Assembly (NCBI GenBank): GCA_016932755.1
Contig: JAFGCE010000085.1
Span: 1 to 55,568 of the forward strand
Reading direction: 5' to 3'
Source of the DNA: Candidatus Woesearchaeota archaeon
Lineage (GTDB): Archaea; Nanobdellota; Nanobdellia; Woesearchaeales; JAGWAF01
Length of the DNA: 55,568 nt
Shown: positions 40,824 through 48,506 of the stretch, piece after piece
Numbering within the stretch: position 1 is the first letter of the stretch
How the letters are laid out: each line of letters starts with the position of its first letter
Notes under the pieces: model-generated
The model's database searches: none
The model's input: the letters and a program-made list of their open reading frames with translations, nothing else
Told to the model about the DNA's origin: nothing
Position numbers and translations under genes: made by a program

Positions 40824-42751
40824 TTTTTGTAGATTTTTCCGTTTGTTACTTCAAGATAATCCCCTGTTTTTATTAGGTCTGTACAGCCGTCTACTCCAAC
40901 TAAGCAAGGAATTTCCAGCTCCCTGCACACTATTGCAGCGTGAGATATCAAACCGCCTCTTTCTGTGATTACACCCCTGCAGACAGCCATGGCAGTAACA
41001 AGGGAGGGAGAGGTTTCTTCAGCTACAAGAATATCCCCGGGATTTACCTCTTCCTTGCGCCCAACAAAATCAATGATTTTTGCTTTTCCCTCAAAGTTTC
41101 CAGGTGAAGCTATTTTTCCATTCAGAGGAAATCTTCTTTTTTTTCCTGTAGGGACCTCTTTCTTTGCTTCCCTGATTTTTTCTGCCTCTCTGATTATCTG
41201 GGGGATGGTTTTTTCTAGTATAACTCTGAATGGGAGTTTACATAGGGGATTAATGTCGCTTTTTGTTTCCATGTAAAACAATCTTGCATAGTTATGTGAT
41301 ACTACCTCAATAAAATAATTGTTTGCGTCATGCAGCCACAGCAGTTTTTGCAGGTTGTTGACAACAGGAACGTTGGATTCTAATTTTTGCCCGCTTTTTT
41401 TTTGCAATTTCATCCTTAATTCCATAGCGGATTTGCCAGGCATTTTTTTTATCAACCCGGGCTGCGAAAGTATATTAGAGTATAATGCTTTTCCGCTTTT
41501 GAAAATAGAAAGAAGATTCATGCTGGTAAGAGTCAATTTATCAGGCCTAAAAATATCCGGTCTGCTCTCCTCATTTATTTTGAGTTTTTCCTGCAAATAT
41601 TCCTTGAGTGCAAAAATCAGGAACCTGTTGATTAGGTAGTCAATAAAAAACAAAGTTATCTGGAACCTCTTGAATTTGATGATATAGTCTTTCGCACTTT
41701 TCTCCTTTTCCAGCGAGGTTTGGGCTTGCTTTTCCTGAAACTTAAGAATTTTTTCAATAAACTTGTCTATTATCTTTTTATCTAATATTTTTATATAAGT
41801 TTCCTCTATAATTTTAGAATACGAGCCGTAATCTATGAGTATATCAGAGGACTTTTTTTCCATGCTCTGTATTCTTGTCCTGAAACCCAGCTTTTCCAGC
41901 AATAAGTTAAGGTTGCTTAAGGATACATCTTCAACATGCAGCCCATGTTTTTCTGCACTTCGGAATATAAAATGCTCTCTTACCCTTAGCGGTGCAGTAA
42001 TCTTCCTCATCTGGGTTATCCATACTTTTCCGTTTCTGACAACAAATTCAAGGTCAGCATTTTCCCAACCAAACTCATTTATTTCCTTGGGCAGGTTTTT
42101 GAAGCTGTTTATGAATCCATAATTTTTAACTTTCTTGTCGTTCAAAAGCAAAAATCCATTTTTTAGCGCAAAAATTTTAGGATTTATCCTGCCGAGCTCC
42201 ACATCAGATGAAGAGCCTTCAGCAAATTCAACAAAAAGAGAGCTGTCTTTTTTATTGTAAAATGCAACGCCTCCCAAATCAGGTTCTATGTATTCCTGGA
42301 TTATTACCCCCATTCCTGTTTTCTGCTTGATTCCCTTTGTTCTAATGTATTCTGCAGCCCTGGGGTTAAACTGGCTGTGCCATACTTTCTTGATATTTTC
42401 CGGTATATGTTTTGCAGGGCACTTAATTGAGTCAAACAATCCTGCAAAACTGTGCTTTTCAGTATCCTCAAAAAAATATGAAGACCGCAGAATCGGATTT
42501 TTTATGTTAAGATTGATTAACCCCTTGTTTATCTCGCTTAATAGATTGTCGTCAAACATGTTTTCAAATATAATTTTCTTCATCTGGTTTTTGTCTAGGT
42601 TACTAAAATCCGGTTTTTTCAAATGATCAAAAAATACAGAACTGTCTAAAACAAGGAAATTCGGGCAAAGGTTTTTTTTGTCTAATCTTATTAGATTTTC
42701 AGCCTTCGCCCCGATTCCTGTTTTTTTATTCTTGATTATTATGCTGTGCAT
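40820..42751 (-). CDS. PEP-synthase-like phosphohistidine dikinase (ATP-grasp plus His domain)
   Basis: 643 residues. The N-terminal ~270 match the ATP-binding domain of PEP synthase/PPDK: KAENLIRLDKKNLCPNFLVL, PILRSSYFFEDTEKHSFAG, VIIQEYIEPDLGGVAFY and WITQMRKIT. A helical middle (about 280-540) matches no family I know. The C-terminal swivelling domain has GDILVAEETSPSLVTAMAVCRGVITERGG and the phosphohistidine loop ISHAAIVCRELEIPCLVG (His about 604). The PEP/pyruvate TIM barrel is missing, so the plan is like that of rifampicin phosphotransferase: ATP domain, substrate domain, His domain. It may phosphorylate a small molecule or peptide for the radical SAM enzymes. Overlaps: 26 bases upstream, ATGA downstream. 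Confidence 0.82.
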   Translation of the reverse strand: MHSIIIKNKKTGIGAKAENLIRLDKKNLCPNFLVLDSSVFFDHLKKPDFSNLDKNQMKKIIFENMFDDNLLSEINKGLINLNIKNPILRSSYFFEDTEKHSFAGLFDSIKCPAKHIPENIKKVWHSQFNPRAAEYIRTKGIKQKTGMGVIIQEYIEPDLGGVAFYNKKDSSLFVEFAEGSSSDVELGRINPKIFALKNGFLLLNDKKVKNYGFINSFKNLPKEINEFGWENADLEFVVRNGKVWITQMRKITAPLRVREHFIFRSAEKHGLHVEDVSLSNLNLLLEKLGFRTRIQSMEKKSSDILIDYGSYSKIIEETYIKILDKKIIDKFIEKILKFQEKQAQTSLEKEKSAKDYIIKFKRFQITLFFIDYLINRFLIFALKEYLQEKLKINEESRPDIFRPDKLTLTSMNLLSIFKSGKALYSNILSQPGLIKKMPGKSAMELRMKLQKKSGQKLESNVPVVNNLQKLLWLHDANNYFIEVVSHNYARLFYMETKSDINPLCKLPFRVILEKTIPQIIREAEKIREAKKEVPTGKKRRFPLNGKIASPGNFEGKAKIIDFVGRKEEVNPGDILVAEETSPSLVTAMAVCRGVITERGGLISHAAIVCRELEIPCLVGVDGCTDLIKTGDYLEVTNGKIYKK

Positions 42752-44531
42752 TTTTTTGTCCTAGAATAATCTTGCTTCCAGGCTGGTCCATGGAAATATA
42801 TTTTTCATAATTGCTTTTTGCGACATCTATCAGGTTTTTTGGGGGTATGGTTGTTGTTATTATGCTAACCCCTTTTCTAAAAAGGGCTTTCGGATAAAGC
42901 AAGGCACTTCTTCCGAAAATAAAAACCATCTTTGCCTGTAGGGCATTTCTTATTATGCTTTCAAATGTGCCATTAGGGATGGTAGAGCCTGATAGCACCA
43001 GCACATCACTTTTTTTTATTATATCTTCTTTTACTTCCTTGTAAAAAAACGCCTCCTTGCCCGTTTCCTTCTTGAATTTAGCATATTCCTTTTCTATTTG
43101 CTGTTTTCTTTTATGGTCTGTAAAAAATCCCCTGTCAAAGATGTGGATTTCGGCTGCTTTTGAATATTCAACAAACCCATGCAGTGCGAATCCAACTTGG
43201 GAGATTACAGGATTTTCCGCGCTTTTTTCTTGGGGGTATTCTTCCAGTGTGTTTTTTTTGATTATGCTGCTTTTAATCAGGGCTGCGGAATTAAGCGCTG
43301 CTGTATAAAGGCTGAATAATCTTGCATTGTTCCTGAAGGGAATTGTGAACCCGTCCTTTTTTAGGTTTAGTTCTGAATCAACATAAAAATCCCTTAACCA
43401 TTCATTCTCCAGTTCTTTCCATCCGCCTATGCACAGGCATGTCCCGCAAAATCCCTTGTCATTGACAGCAACAGGATAAAATGAAAGCAAAGCCTCCTTG
43501 ATTAATATTTTTGAAACGCTTAACTCTTCAAAAAGCTCTTTGGCTGTTGCTTTCAATATATTGCCTGAAATACCCTCTTCTGTTTCAAGTTTGCTTAGTT
43601 TTTCAAATATTGGCTTTTGTTCAACCATAGCGATATGCTTTTTTATAGTATTAAACTCCTTATTTCCTAATTTTTCGGGATATTCCTTCCACGGACCCTC
43701 ACAAATCGGGTTATAACCGCAGCCATCGCACTGAGGGAATTTTGCTTTCCCTTTCTCCTTCCTTTGCTTTGTAAAGCTGTCTGTGTTCTGGTGCTTCTGC
43801 CCTCGTATTTCTGTTTCTGGAATCACTTTCTCAGAAATGTAAGCCTCATAACCAGCCATCTGGCAGTAAGGCATTGCCTCTGCCATAACTTTTTTGCCTG
43901 CATCAATCCCAATCTGAAGCCCATTGTGAATGTAAGGTGCTGCCAGAGATATTGAAGGGACAATACTGTCAAAATTATTCCATGCATTCCCCATTGGGTG
44001 GACAAAAGCAAACTGGAACTGGTCAACATTAAGATTCACAAGCAGTTTTGCTATATCAGGCAGATTCCTGTAGTTCGGCTTTACAACAACTGTGTTTGTA
44101 AGGACATACTGCCCAAGTGATTTCAGGTTTTTTATTCCCTGAACAGTCTGTCTGAAGCTTCCAGGAGCTCTTGTAAGGAAGTCATGCTGTTCTGCGCAAT
44201 AGCCGTGTATTGCAGGGGAAAACTCTGTTGCCCCTGCTTTTATTGCTTTTTTGCAGAAATTAAGCGATGAGAACATCCTGCCGTTTGTCTGGATTTGTAT
44301 TGTTTTATAGCCAAGACTTTTTGCATATTCAACAATATCAAGAAAATCTTTTCTTATAGTAACCTCTCCGCCTGTAAGAACAACTCCTTCACATCTTTTT
44401 CTTGAATCTTCCAAATCTTTTTTTATCCCTTCCAGAGACCGGTTTCCTTTGCATTTGTTGTCTGCTTGGACACAGAATCTGCAGTTATTGTTGCAAATAA
44501 ATCCAGTCTTGATATCCACCCTTTTTCCCAT
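42726..44531 (-). CDS. Radical SAM protein fused to DUF4213/DUF364-like domain
   Basis: 601 residues, first gene of the operon. The radical SAM part has Cys13, Cys17 and Cys20 (FICNNNCRFC), LTGGEVTIRKDFLDIV (GGEV instead of GGEP) and IQTNGRMFS, ending in CDGCGYNPICEGPWKEYPEKLG, the operon's CxGxW cluster. The C-terminal ~280 residues look like the DUF4213/DUF364 putative heavy-metal-chelation fold: NNARLFSLYTAALNSAAL, VGFALHGFVEYSK, and SDVLVLSGSTIPNGTFESIIRNALQAKMVFIFGRSALLYPKALF. CGTCLC near residue 365 adds cysteines. The promoter is in the 129-base divergent region with the surface operon. Confidence 0.8.
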   Translation of the reverse strand: MGKRVDIKTGFICNNNCRFCVQADNKCKGNRSLEGIKKDLEDSRKRCEGVVLTGGEVTIRKDFLDIVEYAKSLGYKTIQIQTNGRMFSSLNFCKKAIKAGATEFSPAIHGYCAEQHDFLTRAPGSFRQTVQGIKNLKSLGQYVLTNTVVVKPNYRNLPDIAKLLVNLNVDQFQFAFVHPMGNAWNNFDSIVPSISLAAPYIHNGLQIGIDAGKKVMAEAMPYCQMAGYEAYISEKVIPETEIRGQKHQNTDSFTKQRKEKGKAKFPQCDGCGYNPICEGPWKEYPEKLGNKEFNTIKKHIAMVEQKPIFEKLSKLETEEGISGNILKATAKELFEELSVSKILIKEALLSFYPVAVNDKGFCGTCLCIGGWKELENEWLRDFYVDSELNLKKDGFTIPFRNNARLFSLYTAALNSAALIKSSIIKKNTLEEYPQEKSAENPVISQVGFALHGFVEYSKAAEIHIFDRGFFTDHKRKQQIEKEYAKFKKETGKEAFFYKEVKEDIIKKSDVLVLSGSTIPNGTFESIIRNALQAKMVFIFGRSALLYPKALFRKGVSIITTTIPPKNLIDVAKSNYEKYISMDQPGSKIILGQKNAQHNNQE

Positions 44532-44607
44532 GCAGTTTTTAAATTACTGAATGTTAATAAATTTATTGATAATCTAGTATATAATCCATATATCAAATAT
44601 CACAAGC

Positions 44608-44642
44608 TTTATATATGAAAATAGGGTAAAATTACCTATTTT
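44608..44642 (+). promoter_or_regulatory. Surface-operon promoter with near-perfect palindrome
   Basis: TTTATATAT (44608-44616) is the TATA box. AAAATAGG...CCTATTTT arms (44618-44625 and 44635-44642) extend inward through TAA/TTA with one unpaired G, making an 11-pair palindrome centred on the expected transcription start. GAGGT (44653-44657) is the ribosome site for the ATG at 44661. The region 44532-44660 also holds the opposite-strand promoter of the radical SAM operon (AT-rich, about 44555-44568), so a factor binding here could affect both. Confidence 0.55.
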
Positions 44643-44660
44643 ATTTAAAAAAGAGGTAAA

Positions 44661-47243
44661 ATGATAGATAGGAAAATATTCCTGATTTTTGTAGTGTTAT
44701 TTGTAGTTCCAATATTTCTTTCTTCTGAGGCAAACGCCCAGACATATAAGTGCAACCTCCCGCCGCTTTGGGACAAAACCACCACGGGATCAATTAATGT
44801 AGGCGAAATACTAAAAGCAAACATGTTCTTGTGCCCTACAAACCATGAAGCTCCAGGCAAGCCTTCATGCCCTCCGACTTATGACAGCGGTGTTGAGCCA
44901 GCTTTGTTTTTCGGAGGTGACGCTGACTATGCAACACAGGAAGGAACAGATTACGCAGAGTATGGGGCAAGAGAAGCAGGGGTGGCAACAACTGACTGGT
45001 CTATCACATTTGAAACTGAAGGAGTCTGCTACCAAGGCTATGAAGGGCAGTATTATGTATGGTTCCAGGTTGACACAATGGGAACCCTCCCAAGTGAAGC
45101 CCCAACAGACGGCTACTGCTATGGTCCTGCGCACTATGTTGACTGGGACACTGAACAATACTGCACTGAAAACTGCAAAGGGCATTCTGTTGAGTGGGCA
45201 GACGGGCTTGAATGCTGCGGTGATGATGACAATATCTCAGCAACAGGAGGAGATGCGCCTGACTGCCTTAAGTCAAAAGGAAGCGGGCTATGTGTATCAA
45301 CAACAAATGCAGGATGGGAATGGGTAATAAAAGGGCAGCCAGAAGACATCGGAGACATAAAAGACCTTGCCTGCGCAAACATTTCAATTGTTGCCAACAG
45401 CACCCATATAATGAGATGTGCTGCAGGAACAGTGCCAAACCCAGGCTCAACAACCCCCTTTGATTTTACTTATATAGGCAAAGAAGACAAGCTAAATGCT
45501 TATGCATGTTTTATTGATGATGCGGGAAAAGCGCAGATAGCACAGTGCGCAGACGCGCCTATAGGTGATATTTATGGCGGCATAAGAAAAGCTCCGGGAG
45601 AGTCTATACTAAAAAAAATCGGGGATGAAAATGTAACTTATTACTGCACAAGGCACAGGGAATATGGAACTCATGTAACAGAATGGAAATCTGATTTGGA
45701 CAATTTGAACAAAGCAAACAAGGAAGACTGCCAGAATGCAAAGCTCCCGACAGGCGCAGTTGCAGGATACAAATGGACAGGCTCAAAATGCTGTTCAGAG
45801 GCAGACGACAAAAACGAATATTATAATGACAAGGAAGGATATAATGCAACAGACCCTTACCCAGGAGGATGCTGGAACAGCCAGTATATCGGAGAAGGAA
45901 CAAGACCTCCTGGAAGAACAGTATTTGACATAATCAACTATAAAGGAGGGTTTGAAGGATGCAGCCTTCCTGAAACCGACCCGTCTCTTGCTTTAAGAGA
46001 CTCTCACACAGGCGGGCTTCTTGTAAATAACAACCCATACTGCAGGGTGCTTGTCGATGCAACAGGGATAGGAAACAATCTCTTCTGCTCGTACAGCGGA
46101 AACTGGATTTCAACAGATGCTGGCGAAACAGTGGATAAATTATCCCAGGATAAAACAAGCAGGGGATGCTGCGCTCCAGACCAGTGCTGGAACGGAGTTG
46201 AGTGCATAGAAGACCAGTCAACAAAATCAACCCCCGAAACATACGACGGCTACAGATGCATACTGGGAAACTGGACTAATGAGACAATTTTGAAATACAC
46301 TCCTGACGGAAGCGCGTCAGGCTACTGCCCGCTTGAATCACAGTGCCTTGTCAATCCTTCGGAGTTTGCGGATGTAAACTGCATTGGCAACAGGGAATAT
46401 CTTGGGAAAAATTTCTGCGAAGAAGGCCAATGGACATCAAGGGCAAAAATGCTTGCAGTTGCCCTGCTTAGATATGCAAACCTAAAGTCATCAGACGATT
46501 ACACATTATTCTGCGACACATATGAAAACATCCTGAACTTCTACAACTATCAGGTTGGAGGCAATTATGTCCTTAACTACATGGGAGATGTTCACTGCCA
46601 GGGCAAGGCGTGTGTCAACGAGTTTTGCGTCTTGAGATACAAGGACGGAGTTGCATTCGGAACATCGCTGAATGAACCAGTTAACTCATCAAGAAGCTTC
46701 CTGAAATCCCTGGACCAGCAGGCTTCACTTTGCGACAGCGCAAGAGCCAAAGACAACCAGTATCACAGGTGCGGAAGCTCAAACATCTGGTATAATGAAA
46801 ATCAGGGAACTCTGATACAGCTTCCTACAGACGACGCATTCGGCTCTGTCTCATGGCAGGAGGCATTTGTCGCGTTTATAAAAAATCCTTTTGATACAAT
46901 AAAAAACTGGATAGTGCCGAGAACAACAGGGCTTGACTTTTTTGACCAGACAAGGATGTTCACAAAAGTTTATGCAGAGGTTCACGGAGACAAAAAGGTG
47001 TTCGCATTCATGGAAGAGGGGCAGACTGTCTATATCGGAGGATGGCCTGTTTCAGGAATGGACTATGTCGGTCTTGAATACCAGGGAATGGATTTCACTC
47101 CGTGCGACCTGATAAGGCACTATGATTCAACAATAAGCTGTTCAGCTGACCAGACAATTTTTGCGCAGTCAAGAAGACCTGGACAGCCGTCAAACCTTGT
47201 GGATGCATGGCCTGACCTGACAGCAAAACTAAGGGTAAGGTAA
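44661..47243 (+). CDS. Large secreted cysteine-rich protein
   Basis: 860 residues. Signal peptide at 1-26 (KIFLIFVVLFVVPIFLSSEANA, cleavage before QTYKC). The mature protein is rich in cysteine, aspartate, glycine and aromatic residues across its length, often as pairs (SKCCSEADD, RGCCAPDQCWNGVECIEDQ, CEEGQWTSRAKML) that suggest many disulfides. There are recurring CxxGNW-like motifs, for example CSYSGNWIS and CILGNWTNET, typical of repeated small surface modules. No family is recognised. It is the first gene of the surface operon and ends 2 bases before the next. A role in the cell surface or an extracellular filament is inferred from the signal peptide and context. Confidence 0.75.
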   Translation: MIDRKIFLIFVVLFVVPIFLSSEANAQTYKCNLPPLWDKTTTGSINVGEILKANMFLCPTNHEAPGKPSCPPTYDSGVEPALFFGGDADYATQEGTDYAEYGAREAGVATTDWSITFETEGVCYQGYEGQYYVWFQVDTMGTLPSEAPTDGYCYGPAHYVDWDTEQYCTENCKGHSVEWADGLECCGDDDNISATGGDAPDCLKSKGSGLCVSTTNAGWEWVIKGQPEDIGDIKDLACANISIVANSTHIMRCAAGTVPNPGSTTPFDFTYIGKEDKLNAYACFIDDAGKAQIAQCADAPIGDIYGGIRKAPGESILKKIGDENVTYYCTRHREYGTHVTEWKSDLDNLNKANKEDCQNAKLPTGAVAGYKWTGSKCCSEADDKNEYYNDKEGYNATDPYPGGCWNSQYIGEGTRPPGRTVFDIINYKGGFEGCSLPETDPSLALRDSHTGGLLVNNNPYCRVLVDATGIGNNLFCSYSGNWISTDAGETVDKLSQDKTSRGCCAPDQCWNGVECIEDQSTKSTPETYDGYRCILGNWTNETILKYTPDGSASGYCPLESQCLVNPSEFADVNCIGNREYLGKNFCEEGQWTSRAKMLAVALLRYANLKSSDDYTLFCDTYENILNFYNYQVGGNYVLNYMGDVHCQGKACVNEFCVLRYKDGVAFGTSLNEPVNSSRSFLKSLDQQASLCDSARAKDNQYHRCGSSNIWYNENQGTLIQLPTDDAFGSVSWQEAFVAFIKNPFDTIKNWIVPRTTGLDFFDQTRMFTKVYAEVHGDKKVFAFMEEGQTVYIGGWPVSGMDYVGLEYQGMDFTPCDLIRHYDSTISCSADQTIFAQSRRPGQPSNLVDAWPDLTAKLRVR

Positions 47244-47245
47244 GA

Positions 47246-48505
47246 ATGTTCAAAAAGTCGCAAGTCACAGTGTTTATCATAATAGCGATTGTGATTATAG
47301 TTATGTTTGGTTTGGGGTATTATGCAATGATTTCAAGGATAACTGAAAAAGGAGAGGAGCAGCTCTTGAGGCAGCAGATAAGCGCAGAAAAAATAAACCC
47401 CCTGAAGGATTACATTACTTCTTGCTTCAGCCTTGCCTCAGCAGACGGGCTTGAGCTTCTGGGAAAACAGGGAGGGTACATTTACAAAAGCCAGGGAGGG
47501 ATAATAGACGACCCTTTTGAAAGCCAGTCAGGGCAGGAATACATAGAATATGAGCAGACAAAGGTTCATTACGGAATTTATGCGCCAATCTCCAATGTAG
47601 GCATGATATTTTTTGCTCAGACCCCGGAATATCCATGGAGCACGTTCCCGAAAGTCTACAACCCTCTAAATCCAGATGAAATTGTTTATGAGGAAAAATA
47701 TGACGGCTATTACGGAAGGAACAAGCTTCCTCCGTTTGAAAAGCCTAAAGAAGGCTCAATACAGGAGCAGCTTGAGGCATTTACAACAAACAGCACATTA
47801 ACCTGCATAGACTGGACAAATTTCCAGCAGCAGGGGCTTGGCATAAAAACAGAAGAGCCGAATGTTTCTGTTACTTTCACAGCGGCAGATGTTACATTTA
47901 CCCTGAACTGGCCGATAGAAGTCACAGACAGCGGTACAGGCGCTGTCACAGACATTAATGAATTTGCAGTTGTTTATCCTGTAAGACTGAGGAAGATTTA
48001 TGATTTTGCAGCCCAGATAATGGACAATGATGTGGGGGACATAACCTACAGCATAGCAGCCACATCCTTGGACGGGCTTACAACTTCAGCAGTAATCCCG
48101 GATATTTTTGGGATGGACGACCTTATTGTAATACATGATGAAGAGTCAAGGATAATAGACAAGGAATACCAATTCAGGTTTATGAGAAAGAACAGGGCTC
48201 CTGCGCTTTATTATGTTGACAACAATACAGACATGGAAGGACCTGTCTGCGTTGACTCACTTGTTCAGTTTGTAGAGCCGGACAAGCTTAACATCGTTGA
48301 TTCATGCGATGACAACTCATTTGAGCTTCAGCTAAAAGCAATAGACCCTGATGAGGATAAGCTTGAGTTTACTTTTGACAGGCAGCTTCCCTATGAAATA
48401 AAGCCTGCAGACATTTATGTAAGGGCATTCAGGATAAAAATCACTGTCAGCGACGGAGAATACAAGGACTGGCAGGATGTTCAAATACCCACAAAAGAGG
48501 AATAG
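47246..48505 (+). CDS. Pilin-like anchored surface protein
   Basis: 419 residues. MFKKSQVTVFIIIAIVIIVMFGLGYYAM is a type IV pilin-like N-terminus: a basic stretch, a KSQ near the potential cleavage point and a long helix. Archaeal class III signals normally have a glutamate at +5; here it is not obvious. The rest is extracytoplasmic. The last ~100 residues look like a cadherin/Ig-like module (LKAIDPDEDKLEFTFDRQ, FRIKITVSDGEYKDWQDV). The stop is followed after one base by the next ATG. With the A24 peptidase gene at 30367 it suggests a filament or surface assembly, in line with the pilin-like genes at 54011 and 55548. Confidence 0.74.
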   Translation: MFKKSQVTVFIIIAIVIIVMFGLGYYAMISRITEKGEEQLLRQQISAEKINPLKDYITSCFSLASADGLELLGKQGGYIYKSQGGIIDDPFESQSGQEYIEYEQTKVHYGIYAPISNVGMIFFAQTPEYPWSTFPKVYNPLNPDEIVYEEKYDGYYGRNKLPPFEKPKEGSIQEQLEAFTTNSTLTCIDWTNFQQQGLGIKTEEPNVSVTFTAADVTFTLNWPIEVTDSGTGAVTDINEFAVVYPVRLRKIYDFAAQIMDNDVGDITYSIAATSLDGLTTSAVIPDIFGMDDLIVIHDEESRIIDKEYQFRFMRKNRAPALYYVDNNTDMEGPVCVDSLVQFVEPDKLNIVDSCDDNSFELQLKAIDPDEDKLEFTFDRQLPYEIKPADIYVRAFRIKITVSDGEYKDWQDVQIPTKEE

Positions 48506-48506
48506 G

